From the NCBI GenBank assembly GCA_022791975.1, contig JAAWAC010000044.1:62001-126000 (forward strand): 64,000 bases of DNA, written 5' to 3'. Origin of the DNA: Lachnospiraceae bacterium (GTDB lineage Bacteria; Bacillota; Clostridia; Lachnospirales; Lachnospiraceae). The notes under the pieces are model-generated. The model was given only the letters and a program-made list of their open reading frames with translations. It was not told where the DNA came from and searched no databases. Shown here piece by piece: positions 38,154 to 47,607 of this stretch (positions within the stretch are counted from its first letter, which is position 1; each line of letters begins with the position of its first letter). The translations under genes were made by a program, and so were the position numbers.

Positions 38154-39851
38154 ATGTCAACAAAAGCTTATTATCCGCTTAGTGAAATCGGCAAGGATAA
38201 GCCGGGATTTTCCAAGACCCGGTCCATTATTGAGGCTGCTTTTTATGGAAACAACGTGGTTAAGGTTAATACCCTGAAGGAAGCTTATGAATTAGCAAAG
38301 AATTCTCCGGGAACTGTTGTAACTGATATGCCAGTGTACAGAGGCGAGGAGTTTGGTCTGGAGAAGGATGCAAAGGTGCTGCTGTTTAATGACGGCGCTA
38401 TCACCGGACGTTATGCAACTGCACGCCGCATTGCCGGTGAGCCGGGTGTGGACTGCGAGGCCCTGGATAAGATTGCCATGGATGCCATTTATAACAGCCG
38501 CTGGAAAACCATGTATCATGCAGAGGTGTTTGTAGGTCTTGATCCGGAGTTTATGGTAAAGGCACATCTGATGCTGCCGGAAGGTGAGGAGAACATCCTG
38601 TACAACTGGATGCTGAACTTCCAGTATATGTCCGATGAGTATGTAAAAATGTATCGGGATTCCAAGCCTGTAGGAGACGGCAAGGAGGCTGATATTTTCA
38701 TCTTCTCCGATCCCCAGTGGACACCGGTGGAGTATCCGGGTGTAAGCTTTGAGGCTCTGAGCGATCCGGCCAAAAAGACTCTGTGCTATTTCAATACCAA
38801 TACCAACTGCGCATGCATTCTTGGTATGCGGTACTTTGGTGAGCACAAGAAGGGAACTCTGACCATGGCTTGGGCTATTGCAAACCGCAATGGCTATGCT
38901 TCCTGCCACGGCGGACAGAAGGAGTACTCCCTGGCTGATGGCTCCAAGTATGTGGCATCTGTGTTTGGTCTGTCTGGCTCCGGAAAATCAACGATTACCC
39001 ATGCAAAGCATGGCGGAAAATATGGTGTTACTGTGCTTCATGATGATGCCTTCGTTATCAATACAGATACCTGCGCATCCATCGCTCTGGAGCCCACCTA
39101 TTTTGATAAGACGGCTGACTATCCCACTGGCTGCCCGGATAATCAGTATCTGCTCACAGCCCAGAACTGCTCTGCTACGCTGGACGATGAGGGCAAGATT
39201 CAGCTGGTAACCGAGGATATCCGCAACGGCAATGGACGTGCTATCAAGTCCAAGCTGTGGTCCCCCAACCGTGTGGATCGCATTGATTCCCCGGTAAATT
39301 CCATTTTCTGGATTATGAAGGATCCCACCATTCCGCCGGTTGTAAAGCTTAAAGGAGCGGCTCTGGCTTCTGTAATGGGCGCAACTCTGGCTACCAAGAG
39401 ATCTTCCGCAGAGAGATTAGCTCCCGGCGTAGATCCCAACAAGCTGGTAGTGGTTCCCTATGCCAATCCCTTCCGGACCTATCCGCTGGCTCATGACTAT
39501 GAGAAGTTTAAGAAGCTGGTAGAGGAGAAGAACGTAGATTGCTATATTATCAATACGGGTGACTTTATGGGCAAGAAGGTACAGCCCAAGGATACCCTGG
39601 GAATTCTGGAAGCCATCGTGGAGAAGAAGGCAGACTTTAAGCAGTGGGGTCCCTTCTCCGACATTGAGATTCTGGATTGGGAAGGCTTTGTACCGGATAT
39701 GAAGGATCCCGAGTATGTATCTCAGCTGAAAGCTCGTATGCAGGATCGTGTCAATGAGATCAAGGAGTTTGAGGTAGCTAAGGGTGGCTATGACAAGCTT
39801 CCGGACGAGGCACTGGCTGCTATTGAGAAGGTTGTAAGCGAGCTGGGCTAA
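38154..39851 (+). CDS. pckA: ATP-dependent phosphoenolpyruvate carboxykinase
   Basis: VFGLSGSGKSTITH (P-loop/kinase-1a), VLHDDAFVIN, RSSAERLAPGVDPNKLVVVPYANPFRTYPLAHDYEKF. Confidence 0.93.
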   Translation: MSTKAYYPLSEIGKDKPGFSKTRSIIEAAFYGNNVVKVNTLKEAYELAKNSPGTVVTDMPVYRGEEFGLEKDAKVLLFNDGAITGRYATARRIAGEPGVDCEALDKIAMDAIYNSRWKTMYHAEVFVGLDPEFMVKAHLMLPEGEENILYNWMLNFQYMSDEYVKMYRDSKPVGDGKEADIFIFSDPQWTPVEYPGVSFEALSDPAKKTLCYFNTNTNCACILGMRYFGEHKKGTLTMAWAIANRNGYASCHGGQKEYSLADGSKYVASVFGLSGSGKSTITHAKHGGKYGVTVLHDDAFVINTDTCASIALEPTYFDKTADYPTGCPDNQYLLTAQNCSATLDDEGKIQLVTEDIRNGNGRAIKSKLWSPNRVDRIDSPVNSIFWIMKDPTIPPVVKLKGAALASVMGATLATKRSSAERLAPGVDPNKLVVVPYANPFRTYPLAHDYEKFKKLVEEKNVDCYIINTGDFMGKKVQPKDTLGILEAIVEKKADFKQWGPFSDIEILDWEGFVPDMKDPEYVSQLKARMQDRVNEIKEFEVAKGGYDKLPDEALAAIEKVVSELG

Positions 39852-39875
39852 TGACTTTGTTTTCATAAGAATATA

Positions 39876-39921
39876 TAAAAAGGCGCTCTCTGAGTCTTAT
39901 AGGCAGGGGGCGCTTTTTCTA
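39876..39921 (+). terminator. Hairpin terminator after pckA
   Basis: AAAAAGGCGC ... GGCGCTTTTT. Confidence 0.6.
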
Positions 39922-40007
39922 TGTGAGAGCAGGAAGTAGGAGGCGCATCAGGAAAGATGTTTCTGGATAGGTCTCCTTTTGGCGAGATGTATTTCAGGAT
40001 ACAGTGA

Positions 40008-40036
40008 TTGACAGGGGAAAGAAAAGGAAGTATAAT
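40008..40036 (+). promoter_or_regulatory. Sigma-A type promoter of the YheO-type regulator
   Basis: TTGACA - 17 bp - TATAAT (consensus hexamers). Confidence 0.8.
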
Positions 40037-40099
40037 TTTTGTTATGGAAATAATTTTTTTGAGCCATGAAAGAATTACAGTGTAGGATGGGTATGTGAA

Positions 40100-40774
40100 A
40101 TGAAAAGTGTGTATGATGAGCTGGATAATCTGAAACGAATGCTTTTGATGATTGCCTCCCATATGGGAAGCTCCTGCGAGGTGGTCCTCCACGATCTGAC
40201 CAACGGATATGAGAGCACCATTGTGGACATTGTCAATGGACATGTAACTTCCAGAAGAGTCGGGGACTGTGGGAGTAATCTGGGGCTGGAGGTGCTTCGG
40301 GGGAAGAGTAAAAACGGAGATCGGTATAACTATATTACCCAAAATGCGGAGGGGAGGATTCTGCGCTCCTCCACCATGTATATACGGGATGACAAGGGGG
40401 AGGTGATTGGAGCTCTCTGCCTAAACTATGATATTACTGATTTGATGCTTGTAAATAAGACCATGCAGGAATTTATCGGATTTTCTTTTGACGAGATGGA
40501 GAAGGCCGAAAGGGTTGACGAGTATTTTGTAAACAATGTGGGGGATTTGATCGCAAAGTTTCTGGCAGAATGCCAGGCTATGATTGGAAAGCCAGTGGCT
40601 CTCATGTCCCGGGAGGACAAAATACGTGGGGTAGAGTTTTTGGATAAGAAGGGAGTATTTTTAATCACCAAGGCTGGGGATAAGGTCTGCGAGTATCTGA
40701 ACATATCCAAGCACACCCTGTATCAGTATTTGGATGTGGCCAGAAATAAAACAGAGAGAGAAGGAAAGTCATAG
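40100..40774 (+). CDS. YheO/DauR-type PAS-HTH transcriptional regulator
   Basis: N-terminal ASHMGSSCEVVLHDLTNGYESTIVDIVNGHVTSRRVGD; C-terminal KGVFLITKAGDKVCEYLNISKHTLYQYLDVAR. Confidence 0.85.
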   Translation: MKSVYDELDNLKRMLLMIASHMGSSCEVVLHDLTNGYESTIVDIVNGHVTSRRVGDCGSNLGLEVLRGKSKNGDRYNYITQNAEGRILRSSTMYIRDDKGEVIGALCLNYDITDLMLVNKTMQEFIGFSFDEMEKAERVDEYFVNNVGDLIAKFLAECQAMIGKPVALMSREDKIRGVEFLDKKGVFLITKAGDKVCEYLNISKHTLYQYLDVARNKTEREGKS

Positions 40775-40778
40775 GAAT

Positions 40779-40803
40779 GCGCCGGAAACGGCGCGTTTTT
40801 TAT
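40779..40803 (+). terminator. Intrinsic terminator after the YheO-type regulator
   Basis: GCGCCG-gaaa-CGGCGCG followed by TTTTTTATTTT. Confidence 0.85.
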
Positions 40804-40872
40804 TTTAAAAGGAGATAAGAATAAGGCGGAATAAATGGGGGAAACAAAAAAATTTAGGGTATCTAAAAAATA

Positions 40873-40901
40873 TTGACATCCCTCGGATTCTATAGTATGA
40901 T
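40873..40901 (+). promoter_or_regulatory. Sigma-A type promoter of the RidA-led operon
   Basis: TTGACA - 17 bp - TATGAT. Confidence 0.8.
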
Positions 40902-40967
40902 AAATATGAACTAAAAATTATTTTGTGCACAAAAATTTTTTTGTTAATCAAAAACGAGGTGAAAAAA

Positions 40968-41432
40968 ATGTTTACGGAAAATCGATTAAAAGAGCTGGGA
41001 ATTGAGCTTCCCATACCGGCCAGGCCTGTGGCGGAGTATGTGCCGTCCAAACAGACGGGAAATCTGGTGTTTGTGTCCGGACAGGATTGTCGAAGGGGTG
41101 GCAAATTGTTGTATGAGGGGAAGGTTGGAAAGGAGCTAACCTTGGAGCAGGGGGTAGAGGCTGCCCGCCAGGCAATGATCAATGCCATGGCAGTATTGAA
41201 AATGCATGTGGGAGATCTGGACCGGGTGAAACAGATTGTGAAGGTGCTGGGATTTGTAAATTCTGCCGACGGATTTGTACATCAGCCCATGGTGATCAAT
41301 GGGGCATCGGAGCTTTTGGTTGAGGTGTTTGGGGAGAAGGGAAGGCACAGCAGAAGCGCTATCTCAGCCAATGAGCTGCCTTTTAACACACCTGTGGAGA
41401 TTGAGCTGATCGCAGAGGTAGAGGAAGGATAA
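40968..41432 (+). CDS. RidA/YjgF family protein
   Basis: ELGIELPIPARPVAEYVPSKQTGNLVFVSGQ; EKGRHSRSAISANELPFNTPVEIELIAEV. Confidence 0.92.
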   Translation: MFTENRLKELGIELPIPARPVAEYVPSKQTGNLVFVSGQDCRRGGKLLYEGKVGKELTLEQGVEAARQAMINAMAVLKMHVGDLDRVKQIVKVLGFVNSADGFVHQPMVINGASELLVEVFGEKGRHSRSAISANELPFNTPVEIELIAEVEEG

Positions 41433-41451
41433 AAAGGGAAGGAGAACAGGT

Positions 41452-41775
41452 ATGGATTTTATGACGGTTGTTATTTTTCTAGCCATTATTTTGTCAACCC
41501 TGTTGATGATTGTGGGGCCCTTGTTGGAGCTTAAGGGGAAGATTTTTTTCCTGGAGAATAAGCACCCCTTAAAGACCAGGGGGAGATATGGCATGGGAAT
41601 TATGGCAGTGGGAGCTCTGTTGTTTGTTGGTGGCTGTGTGGGAAGGAGCTGGCTTACCAGCAGTGTAGTGACCCCACTGGTATTGGGTGGTTATGCAGTC
41701 TGGTTTGCGGGTGGCTTTATCAGTGTGATTCGCAATGAGGGAATTAAGGCGCTGGAAGGCGGAGGGGAGGAGTGA
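41452..41775 (+). CDS. Small integral membrane protein (about 3 TM)
   Basis: 107 aa hydrophobic protein, translationally close to the SSS symporter gene. Confidence 0.75.
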   Translation: MDFMTVVIFLAIILSTLLMIVGPLLELKGKIFFLENKHPLKTRGRYGMGIMAVGALLFVGGCVGRSWLTSSVVTPLVLGGYAVWFAGGFISVIRNEGIKALEGGGEE

Positions 41776-41778
41776 CTT

Positions 41779-43242
41779 ATGGCGATTTCTGCAATGGATG
41801 TGATTATTTTAGTGGCCTATTTGATATTGACCCTGTTTATTGGCTGGTATGTGTCAAAGAAGATTACAGGGTTTGACGATTTTGCTGTAGGCGGTCGTTC
41901 CTTTGGTCCCTTTGTGCTGGCGGCCACCTTTGGGGCTACCAATTTCTCCACCTGGAGTATGGTGGGAAAGCCAGGAGTTGTATACAACGCAGGAATCTCC
42001 GTGTCCTGGATTGCCTTAAATGCCTGCGCCTGCGTGCTGGCGGCCGTGGTGTTTGTGCCTGTTTACCGGAAGCTTCGCTATACCACCATGTCGGAGATTT
42101 TCGAGGATCGGTATGACGGAAGGGTGAGAGGGCTTATCAGCATTATCTGGGTGATTGCCGATACTATGAACCGTTTTGGGGTGACCACCTATGCGGCGGC
42201 TGTGATTATCAGTATGCTTTTTGGGGTGAATTTGCAGGTGATTATTCTTGCCACAGCAGGGATTGTCTTGATTTATACCTATCTGGGAGGCTTGAAGTCT
42301 GTAGTTATCACAGATGTGATTCAGTTTGTGCTTATGTGGATTGGACTTTTTATCGGGGCAATCTTTATCTTCCGCCAGTTCAATGGCTGGGAGGGGCTGA
42401 TGGCTAGCCTACCGGAGGGAATGATGGACTGGGTTCCGGCTGCTGACAATGGGAATGGCTGGCCCTGGATTCTAGCTATGACCTTGTTGGGATTCCCCTA
42501 TTTTATTACCAGTCAGTTTGTAATGCAAAGAGGTCTGGGGGCGAAAACTGTCAATGTGGCCAGATGGGGGATTCTGCTTGCAGGCCTTATCGCCATTCCC
42601 ATGGCGATTATGGAGATTTTACCGGGGCTGGCAGCTAAGACTATGTTGGATGCCTCAGAGGTGGCGGCAATGAACTCTGATATGGTAGGGCCGGCTATCT
42701 ATATGAAGCTTCTCCCACCGGGACTTTTGGGAATTTTCTTCTCCGCATTGATTGCAGCCGGTTTCTCCACAGCGGACTCGGCACTCTGCGCCTCCTCCAC
42801 GCTGATAACAGAGGATTTTTATCGGAAGTTTCGTCCCCACGAGAAGCCGGAAAAGTATCTAAAGGTGACCCGGATGGTGACCATTCTCATGGCAGTGCTG
42901 GGAACCGGCTGGGCTCTATTGGTACCGGTTTTCGGAGGCGCCCTGGATGCTATTTTGAATGTGATTTCCATTACAGACATGCCTATTTTTGTCATGGTTA
43001 TCTTGGCAGTATTCTTTAAAAAAATCCATGCGGCGGGGGCTTTGGCCGGAATTGTGGCCGGCACCTTGTGTGGCACCATAGCTTCCATCACAGGGGCAGG
43101 AGGCATTCAGGGGCTGGCAGTTACCACGGCCGCCAGTACCCTGGGATCTCTGGTGGTGGGGATAGCTGTATCCTTCTTCCTGAAGAGGGGGAAGGAGGAG
43201 GAGAACCGTCTGGAACAATTTTATAGAAAAATAGCAGAGTGA
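41779..43242 (+). CDS. Sodium:solute symporter (SSS) family transporter
   Basis: GFDDFAVGGRSFGPFVLAATFGATNFSTWSMVG; multi-TM; AGFSTADSALCASSTLITEDFYRKF. Confidence 0.93.
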   Translation: MAISAMDVIILVAYLILTLFIGWYVSKKITGFDDFAVGGRSFGPFVLAATFGATNFSTWSMVGKPGVVYNAGISVSWIALNACACVLAAVVFVPVYRKLRYTTMSEIFEDRYDGRVRGLISIIWVIADTMNRFGVTTYAAAVIISMLFGVNLQVIILATAGIVLIYTYLGGLKSVVITDVIQFVLMWIGLFIGAIFIFRQFNGWEGLMASLPEGMMDWVPAADNGNGWPWILAMTLLGFPYFITSQFVMQRGLGAKTVNVARWGILLAGLIAIPMAIMEILPGLAAKTMLDASEVAAMNSDMVGPAIYMKLLPPGLLGIFFSALIAAGFSTADSALCASSTLITEDFYRKFRPHEKPEKYLKVTRMVTILMAVLGTGWALLVPVFGGALDAILNVISITDMPIFVMVILAVFFKKIHAAGALAGIVAGTLCGTIASITGAGGIQGLAVTTAASTLGSLVVGIAVSFFLKRGKEEENRLEQFYRKIAE

Positions 43243-43259
43243 GAATGGAGCGAGGTAGC

Positions 43260-44270
43260 ATGCAGGTAAATTTGGGGATAGTTGGAGTAGGAGATTTTGG
43301 CCGGATGCATATACAGGCATTAAAGCAGAATCCGGAGGTGCAAATAATAGCCGTCTGCTCCAGAACAGAGGAAAAATTAAAGAGCGTTTGCGAAGAATAT
43401 AAGATCCCTGCCTGGTATACTGATGTGGATGCATTTCTAAAGCATCCACATCTGGACGGGGTAATTATTGCCACCGGGGAGGATACCCATTATCCCTTTA
43501 CCCGGAAAGCAGTGGAGCAGGGGAAGCATGTTTTGCTGGAGAAGCCCGTCTGCCTTACAAAAGAGGATGCGGGACGGCTCCTTGCGCTTAACAAGACAAC
43601 CCCTTCTGTGATTCTGCCAGGGCATATTCTGCGCTATGACAGCGCCTATAATCAGGCAAAGCAGGCACTGGAGGAGACACAAGCCGGAGAAATCCAATCC
43701 ATACGGGTGAAGCGGAATGTGCCTGTAGAGCGATTTTCCCTACATTCCAGGACCCATCCCGTTTTTATGGCGTTGGCCCATGATATCGATATTATTCTGT
43801 GGCTCACAGGCTCCCAGGCCAAAAGAGTCTTTGCCATGGAGAAGAAGACAAAGCCGGAGTTTGAAAACCCGGATATTGTGTTTGCCCTGGCGGAGCTTGA
43901 GAATGGGGTGGTATGCAGTCTGGAGACTCAGTGGCGTCTGCCCAACGAATATGGGAGATATCTGGATACAGAGCTGGAGGTTATGACCTCCAAAGGGAAT
44001 GTAAAACTTCAGACACCGGGGAATGCCTTGCAGACCATGTTTCTCGGGTGCCAGACCGGCTATGATGTGACGCTCTGGCCAGAGGTTTGCGGCAAAATGA
44101 CGGGAGCCCTGGTCAATGAGGAACAACATTTTGTAGATTTGATTTTGGGAAGATGTAGGAAGCCTGTGGTGACAGTGGAGGAGGCTGTCAAAGGGGTGAC
44201 AATGGCACAGATGATCCTAGAGTCCTGTAAAACGAAAATGCCTGTTTGGAGAGGGGAGGAGGAGCTTTGA
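43260..44270 (+). CDS. Gfo/Idh/MocA family oxidoreductase
   Basis: LGIVGVGDFGRMHIQALKQNPEVQIIAVCSR; GKHVLLEKPVCLT. Confidence 0.93.
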   Translation: MQVNLGIVGVGDFGRMHIQALKQNPEVQIIAVCSRTEEKLKSVCEEYKIPAWYTDVDAFLKHPHLDGVIIATGEDTHYPFTRKAVEQGKHVLLEKPVCLTKEDAGRLLALNKTTPSVILPGHILRYDSAYNQAKQALEETQAGEIQSIRVKRNVPVERFSLHSRTHPVFMALAHDIDIILWLTGSQAKRVFAMEKKTKPEFENPDIVFALAELENGVVCSLETQWRLPNEYGRYLDTELEVMTSKGNVKLQTPGNALQTMFLGCQTGYDVTLWPEVCGKMTGALVNEEQHFVDLILGRCRKPVVTVEEAVKGVTMAQMILESCKTKMPVWRGEEEL

Positions 44271-44995
44271 AGCTTTTGAAGGATATTTATCTGGTGGGAA
44301 GCGGGGAATTTTCCATCTCCGATGCCTTTGACTGCCATGTGTATTTGATAGACGGTGGGGAGGATGCGGTTCTGATTGATTGTGGGGTGGGCAGAAGCCC
44401 GGAGAGAATCTGCAAAAACGTGGAGGAGCATCTTCCTCTCAACCGGGTGAGTCGCGTGCTCTTAACGCATCTTCACGCGGATCACTGCGGCGGAGCCTTC
44501 TATTTCCAGGAGCAGGGAATCAAGGTTTGGGCTCCAAGGAAGGAGGCGGAGGCCATAAGGAGCCAGCCGGGGGAGGCGCTGGAGGCCTTTCGTCTGGCAA
44601 AGAACGGGGGCTGCTATCCGGAGGATTATGCATTTCCCTTTATTCAGGAGGATGCACAGATAGAGGATGGGCAGAAAATCCGGGTGGGAAGATATACTCT
44701 GGAGGCTATGCAGCTTGGGGGACACAGTGAAGGGCTTCTGGTCTATCTTTTGGATACGGGAGACAGGCGGATCCTTTTTTCCTCGGATTATGTGTTTTAT
44801 CACGGGTGCATTGGGCTTTTGAACTGTCCGGGTTCGGAGCTTGCTGGATTTCGCAGGGATATAAAGCGGCTGGAGGGCCTGGGGATAGAGGTCCTGCTGC
44901 CCGGGCATCGGATGCTGGCCTTAGATGGAGGACAAAGTCACATTGAAAAAGCCATAGAAAATCTGTCCCGGGCCTTTGTGCCTCCGTGCTTTTAG
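44267..44995 (+). CDS. Metallo-beta-lactamase fold hydrolase
   Basis: VLLTHLHADHCGG, GGHSEGLLVYLLDTGDRRILFSSDYVF, LPGHR. Likely TTG start at 44267, overlapping the upstream stop. Confidence 0.9.
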   Translation: MKLLKDIYLVGSGEFSISDAFDCHVYLIDGGEDAVLIDCGVGRSPERICKNVEEHLPLNRVSRVLLTHLHADHCGGAFYFQEQGIKVWAPRKEAEAIRSQPGEALEAFRLAKNGGCYPEDYAFPFIQEDAQIEDGQKIRVGRYTLEAMQLGGHSEGLLVYLLDTGDRRILFSSDYVFYHGCIGLLNCPGSELAGFRRDIKRLEGLGIEVLLPGHRMLALDGGQSHIEKAIENLSRAFVPPCF

Positions 44996-45005
44996 GAGGA
45001 AGCTT

Positions 45006-46175
45006 ATGGAGCAAATAGAAGAAAAGATCGTGGATATGCTTTCCGCATTTATTGCCATTCCCAGTGTAAATCCGGGAGACCGCCCGGAGAGCGCTTCCGG
45101 GCTCTATGGGGAGGGGCCTTATGTGGATTGGGTGGAGAAGCTGGGAATTCAGTTGGGGTATTCTGTGGGGAGGAAAGAGATTCTTCCCGGCAGACCCAAT
45201 CTTTTCCTGTCCACAGGTCCCCAGAGAGCGGGAGAGGGGATCCTACTTTTTCAGACCCACAGCGATGTGGTGGAGCCAGGGAATATGGCAGAGGCTTTCC
45301 GGGCCCGGGTGGAAGAGGGAAGGATTTACGGGAGAGGCAGCTGCGATGCCAAGGGGCAGCTGTGTGCCATGCTGTTGGGCATAGAGCTTGCAAGGAGGGC
45401 TGTGGGGGAGCTTCCCAGGGAGATTTGGATTGCCCTTTGTTGTGACGAGGAGCATAAGCACCGGGGAGTGGATGATTTTGTTCTGGATGCGCCAAGGATT
45501 TGTGCTGCTATAGTGGGAGAGCCCACGGAGCTCCACCTGGCAGCAGGGTGCAAGGGAAGTATCCGCTTTGTGATCCGCACCACAGGACAGACGGCGCACA
45601 CGTCCAGTCCGGAGAACGGAAAAAATGCCATTTATCTTATGGCAAAAATTGTTTCCAATCTGGAACAGACAGCAGTGCCCTACATGGAGAGAAGGAGAGA
45701 TGAGCTCTGTGGAAGGGCTTCTGTGGCAGTCTCCCTGATCCAGGGTGGAAGCTGTGTAAATGCAGTGCCGGATGCCTGTGAAATCCATGTGGACGCAAGG
45801 CTGATTCCGGGGATGAACTGGCAGGAGACCTATGAGAAGCTAAAGGGAATTGCCTGTTTGGGGCTTGGGGAGCCGGAGAGGGAGCGGGTGATTTTTGAGA
45901 AGCCCTATCTCATCGATCCTTCCTATCGATCCTGGGAGAATCCAGCCATGGAGGAAGCTTTCTTGCAGGCCATGAGGAACAATCATCTGCCCGATTCTCT
46001 GGGAGGGGTATCCTTTGGGTGTGATGCCAGCAAGCTTGCCAGACTCCAGGCGCCGGTTTATATTTTTGGGCCGGGAAGCATCCGGCAGGCCCATACGGAG
46101 GAGGAATTTATCTCCATTCAGGAGATTCGACAGGCGGCCTGTGTGTACAGAGATTTTATTTTAAATCTGGGATAG
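45006..46175 (+). CDS. M20-family amidohydrolase/peptidase (ArgE/DapE type)
   Basis: LLFQTHSDVV, GRGSCDAKGQLCAML, ALCCDEEHKHRGVDDFV, GEPTELHLAAGCKGSIRF. Confidence 0.93.
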   Translation: MEQIEEKIVDMLSAFIAIPSVNPGDRPESASGLYGEGPYVDWVEKLGIQLGYSVGRKEILPGRPNLFLSTGPQRAGEGILLFQTHSDVVEPGNMAEAFRARVEEGRIYGRGSCDAKGQLCAMLLGIELARRAVGELPREIWIALCCDEEHKHRGVDDFVLDAPRICAAIVGEPTELHLAAGCKGSIRFVIRTTGQTAHTSSPENGKNAIYLMAKIVSNLEQTAVPYMERRRDELCGRASVAVSLIQGGSCVNAVPDACEIHVDARLIPGMNWQETYEKLKGIACLGLGEPERERVIFEKPYLIDPSYRSWENPAMEEAFLQAMRNNHLPDSLGGVSFGCDASKLARLQAPVYIFGPGSIRQAHTEEEFISIQEIRQAACVYRDFILNLG

Positions 46176-46187
46176 GGGAGATAAATT

Positions 46188-47300
46188 GTGAATAATTTAA
46201 CAAATTTGGCAGAAAGAATGAAAGAAGCCTGTGGGATGTGTTATCTGGATACGGCGGCTATGTCTCTGTTACCGGAGGAGGTGAGACAGGCGGTTATAGA
46301 TTTCCATACCAGACGGCAGACCAAGGGACCGGATTTTGGAGCCTACTGGGAGGAGGTGGAAAAGCTCAGGCTGCTTGTGGCGGAAAGAATTCATGGACAT
46401 GAGGAGGAGATCCTGTTTTTGCAGAACACCTCCATGGCCATGAATCTGGCTGCCAACGCTCTGCCTTTGGAGAAGGGGGACAACGTGCTTATTTCGAATA
46501 GGGAATTTCCCTCCAATGTCTATCCCTGGATGAATCTGGAGAGCCGGGGAATTGAGGTGCGCATGGTGGAAAGTCCCGGAGGTGGCTTTGAGAGAAAGGA
46601 CTTTGAAGCTTACTGTGACGAGAATACCAAGGCAATCAGCGTCAGCTGGGTCATAGCGGCCAATGGGGTGGTGACGGATATAGAAGGACTCAGTGCCCTG
46701 TGCCAGGAACGGGGCTATTTTTTTGTGGTGGATGCCATCCAGGGATTGGGAGTGCTTCCCCTGGATGTAAGCCGAATCTCCGTGGATATTTTGGGAGCAG
46801 GATTTTTTAAGTGGCTGCTGGGGCCAGACGGACTGGCTTTTGCCTATATCCGGAAGGATATTCTCCCCCAACTAAAAATTCCCTATATGGGGTGGGCTGG
46901 GATGGAGGAGCCCTTTGATTACAGCAGCTATCGCTTTGCGCCGGCTAGGGAGGCAAGGCGCTTTGAAACAGGAAATATGAATTTTTCCGCCATCTATGGA
47001 GCGGTAAAGGCTATGGAGCTTACTAGAGGTCTGGAGGAGGAAATATCCCTGCGAACAGTGGCGCTAACTGCCTATCTGCGGGAGCATCTGCATAAGATTC
47101 CGGGCATTCGTCTACTTACACCCATGCAGAGGGAAAGCAGCGGCATTACCCTGTTTACCTGTGAGAGGGCAGAAGCATTGTATCAGCTTTTGCGAAGCAG
47201 GGGATTTGTGGTAAATTACAGAGGTGGAATCCGTATCTCTCCGTTCTTTTACAATACCAGAGAGCAAATAGACGAATTTTTGGATATCTGTGATAGATAA
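46188..47300 (+). CDS. Class V aminotransferase / cysteine desulfurase-like PLP enzyme
   Basis: YLDTAAMSLLP, VVDAIQGLGVLPLDVS, DILGAGFFKWLLGPDGLAFAYI (PLP-Lys); GTG start. Confidence 0.9.
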   Translation: MNNLTNLAERMKEACGMCYLDTAAMSLLPEEVRQAVIDFHTRRQTKGPDFGAYWEEVEKLRLLVAERIHGHEEEILFLQNTSMAMNLAANALPLEKGDNVLISNREFPSNVYPWMNLESRGIEVRMVESPGGGFERKDFEAYCDENTKAISVSWVIAANGVVTDIEGLSALCQERGYFFVVDAIQGLGVLPLDVSRISVDILGAGFFKWLLGPDGLAFAYIRKDILPQLKIPYMGWAGMEEPFDYSSYRFAPAREARRFETGNMNFSAIYGAVKAMELTRGLEEEISLRTVALTAYLREHLHKIPGIRLLTPMQRESSGITLFTCERAEALYQLLRSRGFVVNYRGGIRISPFFYNTREQIDEFLDICDR

Positions 47301-47341
47301 AAATCTGTAAAATTTGTCAGCTGAGAATCGATAATTCCATA

Positions 47342-47370
47342 TTGAAAAATGTTTTCATATCAGTTATAAT
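47342..47370 (+). promoter_or_regulatory. Sigma-A promoter of ncRNA
   Basis: TTGAAA - 17 bp - TATAAT. Confidence 0.8.
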
Positions 47371-47376
47371 AATGCC

Positions 47377-47607
47377 TATAGAAAAGTTGTAGATTCCTGG
47401 GATGTTCGATAACTCCGTTTATTTTGAACCTACATTTACGTTTATGGGATTCCTATATCGCAGGCTGGATGCCAGGCCTCCGTTTGCAGTGGAAGGCAGT
47501 AAGGTCTGTTGCGGTTACCCACCTAGCTCTGGCTAGGCGTCAAAATAACGGAAACGGCATTTTGGGTTTACAAAAGAAAAAAAGCATCTGCTTGCAGATG
47601 CTTTTTT
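47377..47607 (+). ncRNA. 6S-like regulatory RNA (SsrS candidate)
   Basis: Strong promoter and terminator with no credible ORF between. End-to-end pairing: CCTGGGATG (47396-47404) with CATTTTGGG (47558-47566) and TCCGTTTATTTTGA (47414-47427) with TCAAAATAACGGA (47540-47552). Internal hairpin CCTAGC-tctg-GCTAGG (47522-47537). Rod with large central region as in 6S RNA. Confidence 0.65.
47577..47607 (+). terminator. Intrinsic terminator of ncRNA
   Basis: AAAAAGCATCTGC-ttg-CAGATGCTTTTTT. Confidence 0.85.

Noticed and set aside
44380-44730. 116-aa plus-strand ORF in alternate frame
   Set aside because: Overlaps the MBL-fold gene out of frame; Gly/Arg-rich shadow translation.
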